58,529 nt of DNA, from positions 1-58,529 of the forward strand of contig CALEHQ010000016.1 of assembly GCA_937876315.1 (NCBI GenBank), given 5' to 3'. Within the stretch, counting starts at the first letter, position 1; every line of letters starts with the position of its first letter. The notes below the pieces were generated by a model. The model searched no databases, was not told the DNA's origin, and worked only from the letters and a program-made list of their open reading frames with translations. The DNA comes from an uncultured Actinomycetes bacterium (GTDB lineage: Bacteria > Actinomycetota > Acidimicrobiia > Acidimicrobiales > Acidimicrobilacustridaceae). The translations under genes and the position numbers were made by a program. Shown here in pieces: positions 50,802 to 58,529 of the stretch.

Positions 50802-52997
50802 ATGGAACGCAAACGGATCAAAGGCCCACACATCGTTCTCGTCATCGGTCTCGCATTCGCGATGGTGACCGCCCTTTCGGGTGTTGCATCGGCGGTGTTC
50901 CAACAAAATGACGACTCACCAGTCACGCGCGAGGTCTTCGGAGGCATCCCGTCCTCGCTGAAGATTGCCTTCTACGTCATGACCTCGATCCTGCTCGTGT
51001 ACGGAGCAGTGCTGTTCGGTCAGCGCGTCAAGAACTGGACTCGCGGCAAACCTGACGACCGCCGCACAACAAAGAAGAACGTCAAGCGTCGCCTCGGCGA
51101 TTTCCGCGCCGGCGTCTACATGCAGACTCTGCTGCGCGATCCCGCCGCAGGCATCATGCACTCTCTCATCTACTTCTCGTTCGTGGTGTTGCTTGCCGTC
51201 ACCACAGTTCTCGAAATCAACCACCAGGTCCCCGAGGCCTGGAAGTTCCTGAACGGCAACGTCTACATGGCGTACTCGTTCATCGGTGATCTCGCCGGGC
51301 TTTGCATGTTCGTCGGCGTCATGTGGGCAATCATTCGTCGCTACGTCCAGCGTCCGTATCGCATCCGCATCAAGTCCAAGCCCGAACACGCTGTCATCCT
51401 CGGTGTCTTTCTCGCCATCACTGTTACCGGTTTCGGAACCGAAGCATGGCGCATCGCTGAAACGGGTATGCCGTCATTTGAAAGATGGTCGTTTGTTGGT
51501 TGGCCCCTCGCCAAGCTCATCGAGAACAGTTCCAATCTCGCTGGCGGACACCAGGTGTGGTGGATTCTCCACGTGCTTTCGTTCTTTGCATTCCTCGTGA
51601 TCCTTCCGGTCACGATGCTTCGACACATGTTCACCTCACCGCTGAACATGTACTTGAAAGATCGCGAGCGCCCCAAGGGTGCGATGAAGCCGATGCCGAA
51701 CCTCATGGAAACCGAACTCGAGTCGTTCGGTGTCTCCACCATCGAAGACTTCACCTGGAAGCAATTGCTCGATCTCGACGCCTGCACGATGTGCGGTCGT
51801 TGCACATCAGTGTGCCCTGCGCATGCAACGGGTAAGTCGCTTGACCCTCGCGAAATCGTTCTCAAGTCGGGCGAAGTTATGGCCGCAACCGGAACACCGC
51901 AGGTGTCGCCACCACTTGGTGTTGTTGCCGACATCACCATCTCCGCCAATTCTCTCTTCGAACGAGTCACACCCGAAGAGGTATGGGCCTGCACCTCGTG
52001 CAAGGCATGCGACGAAATTTGCCCAGTCAACATTGAAATTCTCGACAAGATCCTCGACATGCGTCGTTACTTGTCGCTCATGGAATCCAACTTCCCGACC
52101 GAACTCGGCAACGCGTATCGCTCAATGGAGAACTCCGGAAACCCATGGGGCATGAGCCAAGCCGACCGTGGTGACTGGGCCGAGAAATTTGAAGGCATCG
52201 AGATCCTCGATGGTTCAAGCCCGCTCGAAGCCGAATACCTCTACTGGGTTGGTTGCGCAGGTTCGTTCGACGACAAGAACAAGAAGGTCACCCAAGCAAT
52301 GGCGCAGCTTCTGCAGCGTTCGGGTATTTCCTTCTCGATTCTTGGCCCATCGGAATTGTGCACGGGCGATCCCGCACGTCGTTCCGGTAACGAATACATC
52401 TTCCAGATGCTCGCAATGCAGAACATCGAAACGCTCAACGGAATGGGCGTGAAGAAGATCATCACGCAGTGTCCGCATTGCTTCAACACCCTTGCCAACG
52501 AGTACCCGCAAATGGGTGGCAACTACGAAGTTGTGCATCACAGCCAGTTCCTCGAGTTCCTCATCGACAGCGGCAAGCTTGATTTGTCGAATGCAAAACT
52601 CGAAGAGCGCGTTGTGTACCACGACTCGTGTTACCTCGGTCGTCACAACGACGTCTACATGGCACCACGAAACGTCATCGGTTCTCTCGGTGGCATTGAA
52701 ATCGTTGAGGCCAGTCGCAATGGCACCCAGGGAATGTGCTGTGGTGCTGGTGGCGGTCGTATGTGGATGGAAGAAAGCACCGGCAAACAGGTCAACATCG
52801 AACGCTCGCAGGAACTGCTGCGCACCGGTGCAACAAAGATCGCGGTTGCGTGCCCCTTCTGCTACATCATGATTGACGACGGTGTGAAAGCACAGGGCGT
52901 CGAAGAAGACGAAGTGAAGGTCGCTGACATTTCGATGCACATCCTTGAGGCACTCGAACGCTCAGAAGCCGACGCAACAATCACCCCGATCGTCTAA
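50802..52997 (+). CDS. Membrane heterodisulfide-reductase-like Fe-S protein (EtfD-like)
   Basis: A 731-residue protein. The N-terminal half has about six helices with His residues spaced like a NarI/HdrE-type cytochrome b domain. Two [4Fe-4S] motifs follow (CTMCGRCTSVCP and CTSCKACDEICP, about residues 327-338 and 398-409). Then come two CCG domains (YWVGCAGSFDDK, CPHCFNTL, HDSCYLGRHNDVY, MCCGAGGGRMW). The layout matches mycobacterial Rv0338c (EtfD), which passes electrons from EtfBA in fatty acid oxidation to the quinone pool. No etf genes are adjacent. Own promoter; monocistronic. Confidence 0.87.
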   Translation: MERKRIKGPHIVLVIGLAFAMVTALSGVASAVFQQNDDSPVTREVFGGIPSSLKIAFYVMTSILLVYGAVLFGQRVKNWTRGKPDDRRTTKKNVKRRLGDFRAGVYMQTLLRDPAAGIMHSLIYFSFVVLLAVTTVLEINHQVPEAWKFLNGNVYMAYSFIGDLAGLCMFVGVMWAIIRRYVQRPYRIRIKSKPEHAVILGVFLAITVTGFGTEAWRIAETGMPSFERWSFVGWPLAKLIENSSNLAGGHQVWWILHVLSFFAFLVILPVTMLRHMFTSPLNMYLKDRERPKGAMKPMPNLMETELESFGVSTIEDFTWKQLLDLDACTMCGRCTSVCPAHATGKSLDPREIVLKSGEVMAATGTPQVSPPLGVVADITISANSLFERVTPEEVWACTSCKACDEICPVNIEILDKILDMRRYLSLMESNFPTELGNAYRSMENSGNPWGMSQADRGDWAEKFEGIEILDGSSPLEAEYLYWVGCAGSFDDKNKKVTQAMAQLLQRSGISFSILGPSELCTGDPARRSGNEYIFQMLAMQNIETLNGMGVKKIITQCPHCFNTLANEYPQMGGNYEVVHHSQFLEFLIDSGKLDLSNAKLEERVVYHDSCYLGRHNDVYMAPRNVIGSLGGIEIVEASRNGTQGMCCGAGGGRMWMEESTGKQVNIERSQELLRTGATKIAVACPFCYIMIDDGVKAQGVEEDEVKVADISMHILEALERSEADATITPIV

Positions 52998-53050
52998 CCG
53001 TTGGTACTCGGGCCAATCGAGCCCACCGAACCGATGAACTTCATTCGTCC

Positions 53051-53056
53051 TAGTCT
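53051..53056 (+). promoter_or_regulatory. -10 hexamer of khtT (leaderless)
   Basis: TAGTCT, 6 nt before the ATG at 53063. Confidence 0.6.
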
Positions 53057-53062
53057 CTGCAG

Positions 53063-53548
53063 ATGGCTGACGTTCAAGAAACCCATCTCCCGGGTATCGG
53101 AGTCCGATTCGATTTCCCGACCTCGACTGGCACCAGAGTAGGGGTTCTCATCCACAAAACCGGTCGACGCGAACTGCTCGTGTATCGCCATGACGACCCC
53201 GATGAATGTGCAATCTCGGTTGACCTTGACAACGATGAAGCACGAACACTGGCAGAGATGCTTGGGGCGTCTCGAATTATCGAGCAACTCGACAATCTTC
53301 GTCAGGAAGTCGAAGGTCTCCTGATCGATTGGATCACGATCGATGAGAATTCCGAGTGGGCAAACCGTACATTGAGCGATGCCGCCGTGCACACTCAAAC
53401 TGGTGTTTCGATCGTGGCGATCGTCACGGCCAACGGATCAATCGCTGCCCCGGGCGCTAACGATGTTCTTCGACCGGGCACAACGGTCGTTGCTGTCGGC
53501 ATCGCCGAGGGCATCCGTAATCTCACCGCACGACTACGAATCAATTGA
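53063..53548 (+). CDS. khtT: K+/H+ antiporter regulatory subunit, KhtT-like
   Basis: A 161-residue soluble protein with an N-terminal KhtT-type domain (ETHLPGIGVRFDFPTSTGTRVGVLIHKTGRRELLVY) and a C-terminal RCK_C/TrkA-C domain from about residue 85 (IDWITIDENSEWANRTLSD...PGTTVVAVGIAEGI). In Bacillus KhtT binds c-di-AMP and gates the KhtU antiporter. TTGA overlap with the antiporter gene shows coupling. Confidence 0.88.
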   Translation: MADVQETHLPGIGVRFDFPTSTGTRVGVLIHKTGRRELLVYRHDDPDECAISVDLDNDEARTLAEMLGASRIIEQLDNLRQEVEGLLIDWITIDENSEWANRTLSDAAVHTQTGVSIVAIVTANGSIAAPGANDVLRPGTTVVAVGIAEGIRNLTARLRIN

Positions 53549-54738
53549 TCCAAAGTCACTTGGTACTCGCCGCGAGCACCGGAGACACAGCGGTGGTCTT
53601 CATTGAAATTGGTCTCATTCTGTTCGGATTGGGCTTGCTGGCGAGACTGTCCGAACGAATCGGCCTCAGCCCCATACCCGCCTATCTGATCGTTGGTCTC
53701 GCGTTTGGCAGCGGAGGGTTCATCGGGCCAAGCCTTTCCACGGAGTTCCTCGATGTCGCCGCCGAGATCGGAGTCGTGCTACTCCTTTTCACACTTGGAC
53801 TTGAGTACACACCACGCGAACTCTCACATGGACTGCGGACCAACGCCGCAAGCGGCCTCGTCGATCTCCTCCTCAATGCCACTCCGGGTGTCCTACTTGC
53901 ACTCGTGCTGGGCTGGAGCATCCCTACTGCCGTGTTACTCGGTGGCATCACGTACATCTCATCTTCGGGTGTGGTGGCAAAGGTTCTTCGCGATCTTCAG
54001 CGATTGGGAAACCGAGAAACCCCTGTAATTCTGTCGATACTTGTCATAGAGGATCTCGTGATGGCCCTCTATCTACCTGTCGTTGCAGTCATGATCGCTG
54101 GATCAGACCTGCAGGCTGGAGCACTAGCCGTGACAATCGCTCTTGCGATTGCTGGGCTACTTCTCATTGTCGCCATTCGGTACGGACATCGAATCAGCCG
54201 CGCAATGAACTCCAAGAGCGACGAGTCACTCCTACTCGGTGTCGTCGGGCTCACACTTGTGATCGCTGGCATCGCACAGGAGCTCGACGTTTCGGCAGCG
54301 GTGGGTGCCTTCCTCGTCGGAATTTCTCTCTCAGGTCCGGTACAGGAGCGAGCTTCCTCCCTCATCGAACCCTTAAGAGATTTGTTTGCGGGAATCTTTT
54401 TCGTACTGTTCGCATTTCGCATTGACCCAACGAGCATGCCGCCGGTGCTCCTGCCCGCTCTGATTTTGGCGGTCATCGGGATCATGACGAAGATGGCCAC
54501 CGGATGGCTAGCCGGGCGTCGGCACGGCTTTGCGCCGCGTGCTCGCATAAGGGCAGGCACGGCACTCGTTGCACGCGGGGAATTCTCGATTGTCATCGCA
54601 GGACTCTCAGTGGGAACCGCCATTGATCCCCGACTCCTGCCACTGACGGCAACCTATGTACTCATATTGGCCGTATCAGGACCGGTACTCACTCGATTCG
54701 CCGACAACCTCTCCGGCGTGTTTACCCGAGGCCGATGA
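53545..54738 (+). CDS. khtU: K+/H+ antiporter, CPA2 family, KhtU-like
   Basis: A 397-residue membrane protein with about 12 helices of the Kef/CPA2 family. Conserved: GLSPIPAYLIVGLAFG, LLLFTLGLEYTPRELSHGL, ILSILVIEDLVMALYLPVV (the ion-binding Asp in helix 6) and ALVARGEFSIVIAGL. There is no C-terminal TrkA-N domain; regulation would come from the separate khtT product. TTG start overlapping the khtT stop by 4 nt. Confidence 0.88.
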   Translation: MIQSHLVLAASTGDTAVVFIEIGLILFGLGLLARLSERIGLSPIPAYLIVGLAFGSGGFIGPSLSTEFLDVAAEIGVVLLLFTLGLEYTPRELSHGLRTNAASGLVDLLLNATPGVLLALVLGWSIPTAVLLGGITYISSSGVVAKVLRDLQRLGNRETPVILSILVIEDLVMALYLPVVAVMIAGSDLQAGALAVTIALAIAGLLLIVAIRYGHRISRAMNSKSDESLLLGVVGLTLVIAGIAQELDVSAAVGAFLVGISLSGPVQERASSLIEPLRDLFAGIFFVLFAFRIDPTSMPPVLLPALILAVIGIMTKMATGWLAGRRHGFAPRARIRAGTALVARGEFSIVIAGLSVGTAIDPRLLPLTATYVLILAVSGPVLTRFADNLSGVFTRGR

Positions 54739-54755
54739 CACTCACCGGGAACAAA

Positions 54756-55319
54756 TCAGCGGAAGTTTTCCCAGTAGCGGCTGGGGCGGGGGCCGATTTG
54801 GCCCTGGTACTTCGAGCCCACGGCTGAAGAGCCGTAAGGGTTGTCCGCTGGTGTGGTCATGCGGATGAAGGAGATCTGACCGATCTTCATGCCCGGGTAG
54901 AGCGTGATCGGGAGACTGGCCACGTTGGACAGTTCGAGCGTGAGCTGTCCGTCCCAACCGGCGTCGACGAAACCAGCTGTGGAGTGAATCAGGAGACCAA
55001 GACGGCCGAGCGAGGACTTACCTTCGAGTCGAGCAACGAGGTCGGCAGGAAGGCCGACGCGCTCGCTGGTGGACCCGAGCACGAATTCACCTGGGTGCAG
55101 CATGAAGGTGTCGTCGGGGCCAATCTCAACGAGTTCGGTGAGGTCCTCGAGGTTCTGCTTCACATCGATATGGCCCATCGTGTGATTCCGAAACACCCGG
55201 AAGAACCGATCGATATGAAGGTCAACCGAGGATGGCTGGACACAGCTGGGGTCGAAGGGCTCGATAACAATGCGGCCGGCTTCGACCTCTTCACGGATGG
55301 TGCGGTCAGAGAGGATCAC
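54756..55319 (-). CDS. dcd: Bifunctional dCTP deaminase/dUTP diphosphatase
   Basis: A 187-residue trimeric enzyme. [22 protein letters not shown] opens it; [31 protein letters not shown] holds the catalytic Glu and the HSTAGF segment typical of the bifunctional DCD-DUT of mycobacteria and Methanocaldococcus, which turns dCTP directly into dUMP. The C-terminal [16 protein letters not shown] lid is present. GTG start with TAACCT 8 nt upstream. Convergent with khtU. Confidence 0.94.
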   Translation of the reverse strand: MILSDRTIREEVEAGRIVIEPFDPSCVQPSSVDLHIDRFFRVFRNHTMGHIDVKQNLEDLTELVEIGPDDTFMLHPGEFVLGSTSERVGLPADLVARLEGKSSLGRLGLLIHSTAGFVDAGWDGQLTLELSNVASLPITLYPGMKIGQISFIRMTTPADNPYGSSAVGSKYQGQIGPRPSRYWENFR

Positions 55320-55327
55320 GGCAGCGC

Positions 55328-55333
55328 AGGTTA
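55328..55333 (-). promoter_or_regulatory. -10 hexamer of dcd (leaderless)
   Basis: TAACCT on the minus strand, 8 nt before the GTG at 55319, lying only 9 bp past the stop of the MFS gene upstream. Confidence 0.55.
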
Positions 55334-55341
55334 GTCGTGGA

Positions 55342-56955
55342 TTAGTCGGTCAGGAGATCTGCGGCGTGCTCACTTATGAATTCTTCTTCTTGCTCTGCAA
55401 CGTCATCGATTCGAGGTCGGGCGGGCAAGAAGAGCAGCACCATCACGACGCCAAGAAACGTGGCGGCGGCGGCGGTAACAACGCCCCAATGAACTGCGCT
55501 CACAAAGGCGGAATTGGCCTCGGCATTCACCGTGGCTGCTTGTTCAGAAAGGCCCAGTTCCTGCAATCTTGGAACGAGACCGTTCTTGATGGCTCCAATG
55601 CTGTTTTGCGCAGATTCGACGGCGGCTTGGGGAAGTGGAAGTCCGAGCCCAGAGAGGAAATCTCCTATCCGATTGCCATAGGTCGTGGCCAGCACCGAGC
55701 CAATGACGGCGACACCCAAAGCACCACCGACCTGACGAGTGGTGTCGTTCACTGCCGATCCAACGCCAGCTTTAAAGATGGGCAGAGACCCCATGACCGA
55801 CTCGGTCGCGGGGGCCATGGTGAGACCCATACCCGCTGACATCAGCATGAGACGCCAAAAAATATCTGAGTACGGCGAATCAACTTGAAGCCCAACCATG
55901 CTCAACAGTCCAATTGTGACTAGGCCAAGTCCAAAAGCAACGGTGATCTTGGACCCAAGGCGTTGAACAACTTTCGGGCTAAGGGGTGCCACCACCATCA
56001 TCGCCAATGCGAATGGAATCATGCGCACCCCAGTTTGAAGTGGCGAGTAACCAAGAACGAACTGGAAGTACTGCGTCAACAAGAACAACGATCCAAACAT
56101 CGAGAAGAACACGAGTGTGATCGCGCCAGCCGCGGCGGTGAAGCGTGCCTTCTTAAAGAACGTCACATCGAGCATCGGATGATCGCTCTTTGCTTCCCAA
56201 ATTCCGAACGCGACGAGCAGCGCGATCCCCACGCCGCCATAGCCAAGTGTCTTTGATGAGGTCCAACCATTGTGGGGCGCCTCGATGATGGCAAAAAGCA
56301 ACAATGCGAGACCAAAGATCGACAGAAGTGCACCGATTGGGTCGAGGCGAGGAGCGGACGGATCTTTCGACGTGGGGATGAGAAAGAGGCCCGCAATAAG
56401 GCCGATCACAACGATTGGGATGTTCACCAAGAAAACCGAACCCCAATAGAAATGTTCAACAAGAAATCCACCAGCTAGGGGACCAAGCGCGCCACCGAGC
56501 CCAGCGGTTCCGGCCCAAAAGCCAATTGCTTTTGACCGTTCTCCGGGTGGGAACACATTGGTGATAATCGACAACGTGGCCGGCATGATGAGCGCGCCAC
56601 CAATTCCCATGAACGCTCGCGTTGAAATTAATTGGCCCGAAGTAGCAGCCATCGCTGACGCGATCGAACCGATACCAAAGAGAATGAAACCAATCTGCAT
56701 TGCTCCGCGTCGGCCGAACTTGTCACCAAGCGCGCCCGCGGTCAGCAACAAACCCGCAAAGACCAACGTGTAGGAGTCAATGATCCATTGCAGGTCACTC
56801 GACGATGCATTGAGGTCTTTCTGGATCGTCGGAATGGCAACGTTGAGAATTGAGTTGTCGAGAACGATGACGAGCAGGCCAAAGCACAGCACCGCCAGAA
56901 TCGCCCAGCGACGGTCATAGGCCTTGGCTTGAACGCGTTCGGCAAGAGTTGACAT
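55342..56955 (-). CDS. MFS drug exporter, DHA2 (EmrB/QacA) family
   Basis: A 537-residue proton antiporter with 14 predicted helices. [16 protein letters not shown] in helix 1 and the [14 protein letters not shown] loop motif A are diagnostic, as is the [23 protein letters not shown] motif C region. The C-terminal tail is acidic. ATG at 56955 has GGAAGG 7 nt upstream. That SD lies inside one arm of a perfect inverted repeat. No regulator gene is adjacent. Substrates unknown, possibly toxic hydrophobic compounds. Confidence 0.9.
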   Translation of the reverse strand: MSTLAERVQAKAYDRRWAILAVLCFGLLVIVLDNSILNVAIPTIQKDLNASSSDLQWIIDSYTLVFAGLLLTAGALGDKFGRRGAMQIGFILFGIGSIASAMAATSGQLISTRAFMGIGGALIMPATLSIITNVFPPGERSKAIGFWAGTAGLGGALGPLAGGFLVEHFYWGSVFLVNIPIVVIGLIAGLFLIPTSKDPSAPRLDPIGALLSIFGLALLLFAIIEAPHNGWTSSKTLGYGGVGIALLVAFGIWEAKSDHPMLDVTFFKKARFTAAAGAITLVFFSMFGSLFLLTQYFQFVLGYSPLQTGVRMIPFALAMMVVAPLSPKVVQRLGSKITVAFGLGLVTIGLLSMVGLQVDSPYSDIFWRLMLMSAGMGLTMAPATESVMGSLPIFKAGVGSAVNDTTRQVGGALGVAVIGSVLATTYGNRIGDFLSGLGLPLPQAAVESAQNSIGAIKNGLVPRLQELGLSEQAATVNAEANSAFVSAVHWGVVTAAAATFLGVVMVLLFLPARPRIDDVAEQEEEFISEHAADLLTD

Positions 56956-56962
56956 GGCAAAG

Positions 56963-56988
56963 CCTTCCGTCAAGAGACTGACGGAAGG
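56963..56988 (-). promoter_or_regulatory. Inverted repeat covering the MFS gene ribosome binding site
   Basis: A perfect 10-bp inverted repeat (CCTTCCGTCA 56963-56972 with TGACGGAAGG 56979-56988), 6-nt centre. One arm contains the SD of the MFS gene. It could be a TetR-type operator or an RNA hairpin hiding the SD. Confidence 0.6.
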
Positions 56989-57027
56989 TTACTGCTCATG
57001 TTGTTGAACTCACCGAAAGACGAAAGT

Positions 57028-57486
57028 TCAGACTTTCTTTGGTCCCTGAACGGGCATGCCTGGCATGTCCTTCATGTACGAGCTTTCCTCGACGCGCTTC
57101 GAGATGCGCCAGCCGTCAGCAGTGCGGACCATTTCATCCACGTACCAAAGGCCGCAAGTAAAGACGACGAGTTCTTCACCCATCGGCATGACCATCGGGT
57201 TATGACAGATGGTCTTGACCTTGGCGGTATCGCCATCGATCTCGATGCGGCTGGTGGAAATCATGTGCTGGAACGAGGTGAACATCGGCATCGCCTCTTT
57301 GAGATACGCGATGGTTTCGGTTGGATTCCCAACGCTGCCACCATAGACGGAGTAGTCAATGATGGCATCAGCGGTGAAGACGTTGGCCAGGTCGTCGAAG
57401 TCGCGGTGATCGACGGCGTAGCAGTAGCGGACGAGCAGGTCCTGGATCTCCATGCGATCGGAAATCTCTTCGATACTCAACGTCAT
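57028..57486 (-). CDS. SnoaL-like/NTF2-fold protein
   Basis: A 152-residue NTF2-like (SnoaL_4 type) alpha+beta barrel. IEEISDRMEIQDLLVRYCYAVDHRDFDDLANVFTADAIIDYS is the classic start of this family, with the Tyr/Asp pair and an ICHNPMVM strand holding a His that is catalytic in some members. ATG at 57486 has AAGGGGGG upstream. Family members are isomerases, dehydratases or small-molecule-binding proteins; the neighbour enoyl-CoA hydratase hints at lipid or steroid degradation. Confidence 0.8.
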   Translation of the reverse strand: MTLSIEEISDRMEIQDLLVRYCYAVDHRDFDDLANVFTADAIIDYSVYGGSVGNPTETIAYLKEAMPMFTSFQHMISTSRIEIDGDTAKVKTICHNPMVMPMGEELVVFTCGLWYVDEMVRTADGWRISKRVEESSYMKDMPGMPVQGPKKV

Positions 57487-57518
57487 GATGGGCCCCCTTG
57501 TTGAACGAGTAGTGGACT

Positions 57519-58352
57519 TTAGAACGATTCGTCGGGTGTCCACACAAAATTCGGAGACCGTCGCTCGGCGAAGGCAGCAACCCCTTCCGGCATATCGGGG
57601 TTGTTTGTAAGAACTGACGCCCAGCGCTTGATCGTTTGCGCCGAAACTCCGCCGCTCGCCGCAACCTCGTTGACCATTTCCTTCGAAATGATCTGAGTCA
57701 GCAGCGAACGCTCGTTGGCCACCAGGGAGGTGAATGCATCAAGGCGTTCGATTGCAGCGTCGGTCTCGAGAAGTTCGTCAATAAGTCCGATGCGAAGCGC
57801 GCGTTCTGCGTCAATCAACTCGGCGGAGAACAGCAGATGTTTTGCGGCCGACTGACCAACCAGTCGAACAGCTCGTTCTAAGGCATAGGTCGGATAGGCA
57901 ATTCCGAGGCGAGCGGGCGTGATGCCAAATTTGGAAGTGGTGTCGGCAAAGCGAAGATCACACGCACCTGCAATCTGCACGCCGCCACCTACACACGAGC
58001 CAGTGATGAATGCAATCGTCGGCCGAGGAAACGCAGCAAGCGCTTCTTCGGCTTCGCGATTTTGGGCTTGATACTCATCGCTCATTCCACTGCTGAAACC
58101 GCCAATGTCGGCACCGGCACAGAAATGTCCGCCAGCGCCGCGCACAACCAGCACGCGTACATCGTGATCCGCCGCCAACGAATGACAGTGCTCTGCAAGA
58201 GCGGTCCACATTTCGTGCGACATTGCATTGCGTTTGTCCGGCCGATTGAGCCAAATCGTTGCAACGGAATCGCTCCTCGTTAGAACGATCGGTTCGGTGC
58301 CCAGTGCTTCGCTCATTCCATCCCAACTTCCCGACATCGGTTTTCGCGTCAC
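57519..58352 (-). CDS. Enoyl-CoA hydratase/isomerase family protein
   Basis: A 277-residue crotonase. Conserved: IWLNRPDKRNAMS, GGHFCAGADIGGF (first oxyanion-hole strand) and PTIAFITGSCVGGGVQIAGACDLRFA. At the usual catalytic glutamate positions the sequence reads KFGITPARLGIAYP, which lacks the Glu of true hydratases, so isomerase, hydrolase or other crotonase chemistry is possible. GTG at 58352 is used here, but ATG at 58337 or 58314 could be the start. Upstream of the SnoaL-like gene, 32 bp apart. Confidence 0.82.
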   Translation of the reverse strand: MTRKPMSGSWDGMSEALGTEPIVLTRSDSVATIWLNRPDKRNAMSHEMWTALAEHCHSLAADHDVRVLVVRGAGGHFCAGADIGGFSSGMSDEYQAQNREAEEALAAFPRPTIAFITGSCVGGGVQIAGACDLRFADTTSKFGITPARLGIAYPTYALERAVRLVGQSAAKHLLFSAELIDAERALRIGLIDELLETDAAIERLDAFTSLVANERSLLTQIISKEMVNEVAASGGVSAQTIKRWASVLTNNPDMPEGVAAFAERRSPNFVWTPDESF

Positions 58353-58450
58353 TCCCTGAGACTCAGTGGAATGAATCTAGGACAGCAGATCGTCTATTGG
58401 GTCGGGTTGAAACGGTCTGGCTAGAGTCATTTCGTTCCTGCTCGCAGGAC

Positions 58451-58521
58451 GCGCGGGTGTAGTTCAGAGGCAGAACATCAGCTTCCCAAGCTGAGAACGC
58501 GGGTTCGATTCCCGTCACCCG
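58451..58521 (+). tRNA. tRNA-Gly (CCC)
   Basis: A 71-nt cloverleaf at the window edge. Acceptor GCGGGTG/CACCCGC, anticodon stem TCAGC/GCTGA around loop TTCCCAA (CCC), T-loop TTCGATT. CCA not encoded. TAGAGT at 58422-58427 may be its -10. Confidence 0.94.
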
Positions 58522-58529
58522 CTCGGACG

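Noticed and set aside
1-58529. Mobile elements, CRISPR arrays, prophage or recent transfer
   Set aside because: No transposase, integrase, spaced repeats or phage genes were seen, and codon and base use look uniform; the tRNA genes are not flanked by visible att-like duplications.

Overview
The window is about 58.5 kb of dense, GC-rich bacterial chromosome, with no insertion sequence, prophage, plasmid function or CRISPR array seen. Gene content points to Actinomycetota, most likely an acidimicrobial lineage: a WhiB7-type regulator, an HspR-controlled dnaK operon, an F420-type luciferase-like oxidoreductase, clpS followed by a DUF2017 gene, actinobacterial cytochrome oxidase subunits, the PurS/PurQ/PurL form of FGAM synthase and an Rv0338c (EtfD)-like iron-sulfur protein. 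The class-level call is an inference from gene content and codon use.

Layout. 1-4300: cold shock gene, RidA with a tiny membrane protein and an unusual xanthine-dehydrogenase-like fusion, ErpA-type Fe-S carrier, Mrp ATPase. 4300-6000: acyl-ACP thioesterase diverging from whiB7, which has a long leader with a candidate uORF and attenuator. 6100-13050: TlpA/CcdA thiol pair, LLM oxidoreductase, PdxH, two CrcB fluoride channels, SerS, an ABC-2 exporter. 13050-23600: a large respiratory locus (ctaG, ctaF, ctaE, ctaD, ctaC, then a second set whose subunit I lacks every metal ligand) with the divergent heme A genes ctaB and ctaA. 23590-24780: clpS, DUF2017 and tRNA-Glu, -Asp and -Phe. 24800-28600: esterase, HAD hydrolase, ACT-malic enzyme, PyrE. 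28600-40000: purine biosynthesis in three minus-strand units (purL-purF-purM; purB-purC-purS-purQ; purA-purD), broken by one plus-strand AT-hook-like orphan. 40000-48750: a membrane spermidine-synthase-like protein, clpB and dnaK-grpE-dnaJ-hspR. 48900-58529: gpmA, a winged-helix regulator, a cyclic-nucleotide-binding protein, EtfD-like protein, KhtTU K+/H+ antiporter, bifunctional dCTP deaminase, an MFS exporter, a SnoaL-like protein, an enoyl-CoA hydratase and tRNA-Gly.

How it works together: the window holds aerobic energy metabolism (oxidase structural genes, assembly, heme A synthesis, electron entry through EtfD), nearly the whole AMP branch of purine synthesis, and the heat-shock protein-quality system. 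Two regulatory themes run through it. Many first genes of transcription units carry a TANNNT hexamer 6-9 nt before the start codon and no Shine-Dalgarno, which indicates leaderless mRNAs, while downstream genes have clear SD sites. The clpB and dnaK promoters share an inverted repeat of identical geometry, a candidate HspR operator. The three items most worth following up are the ligand-less oxidase paralogue (18458-21480), the whiB7 leader (5214-5599) and the shortened Fe-S/molybdopterin fusion (965-2608).
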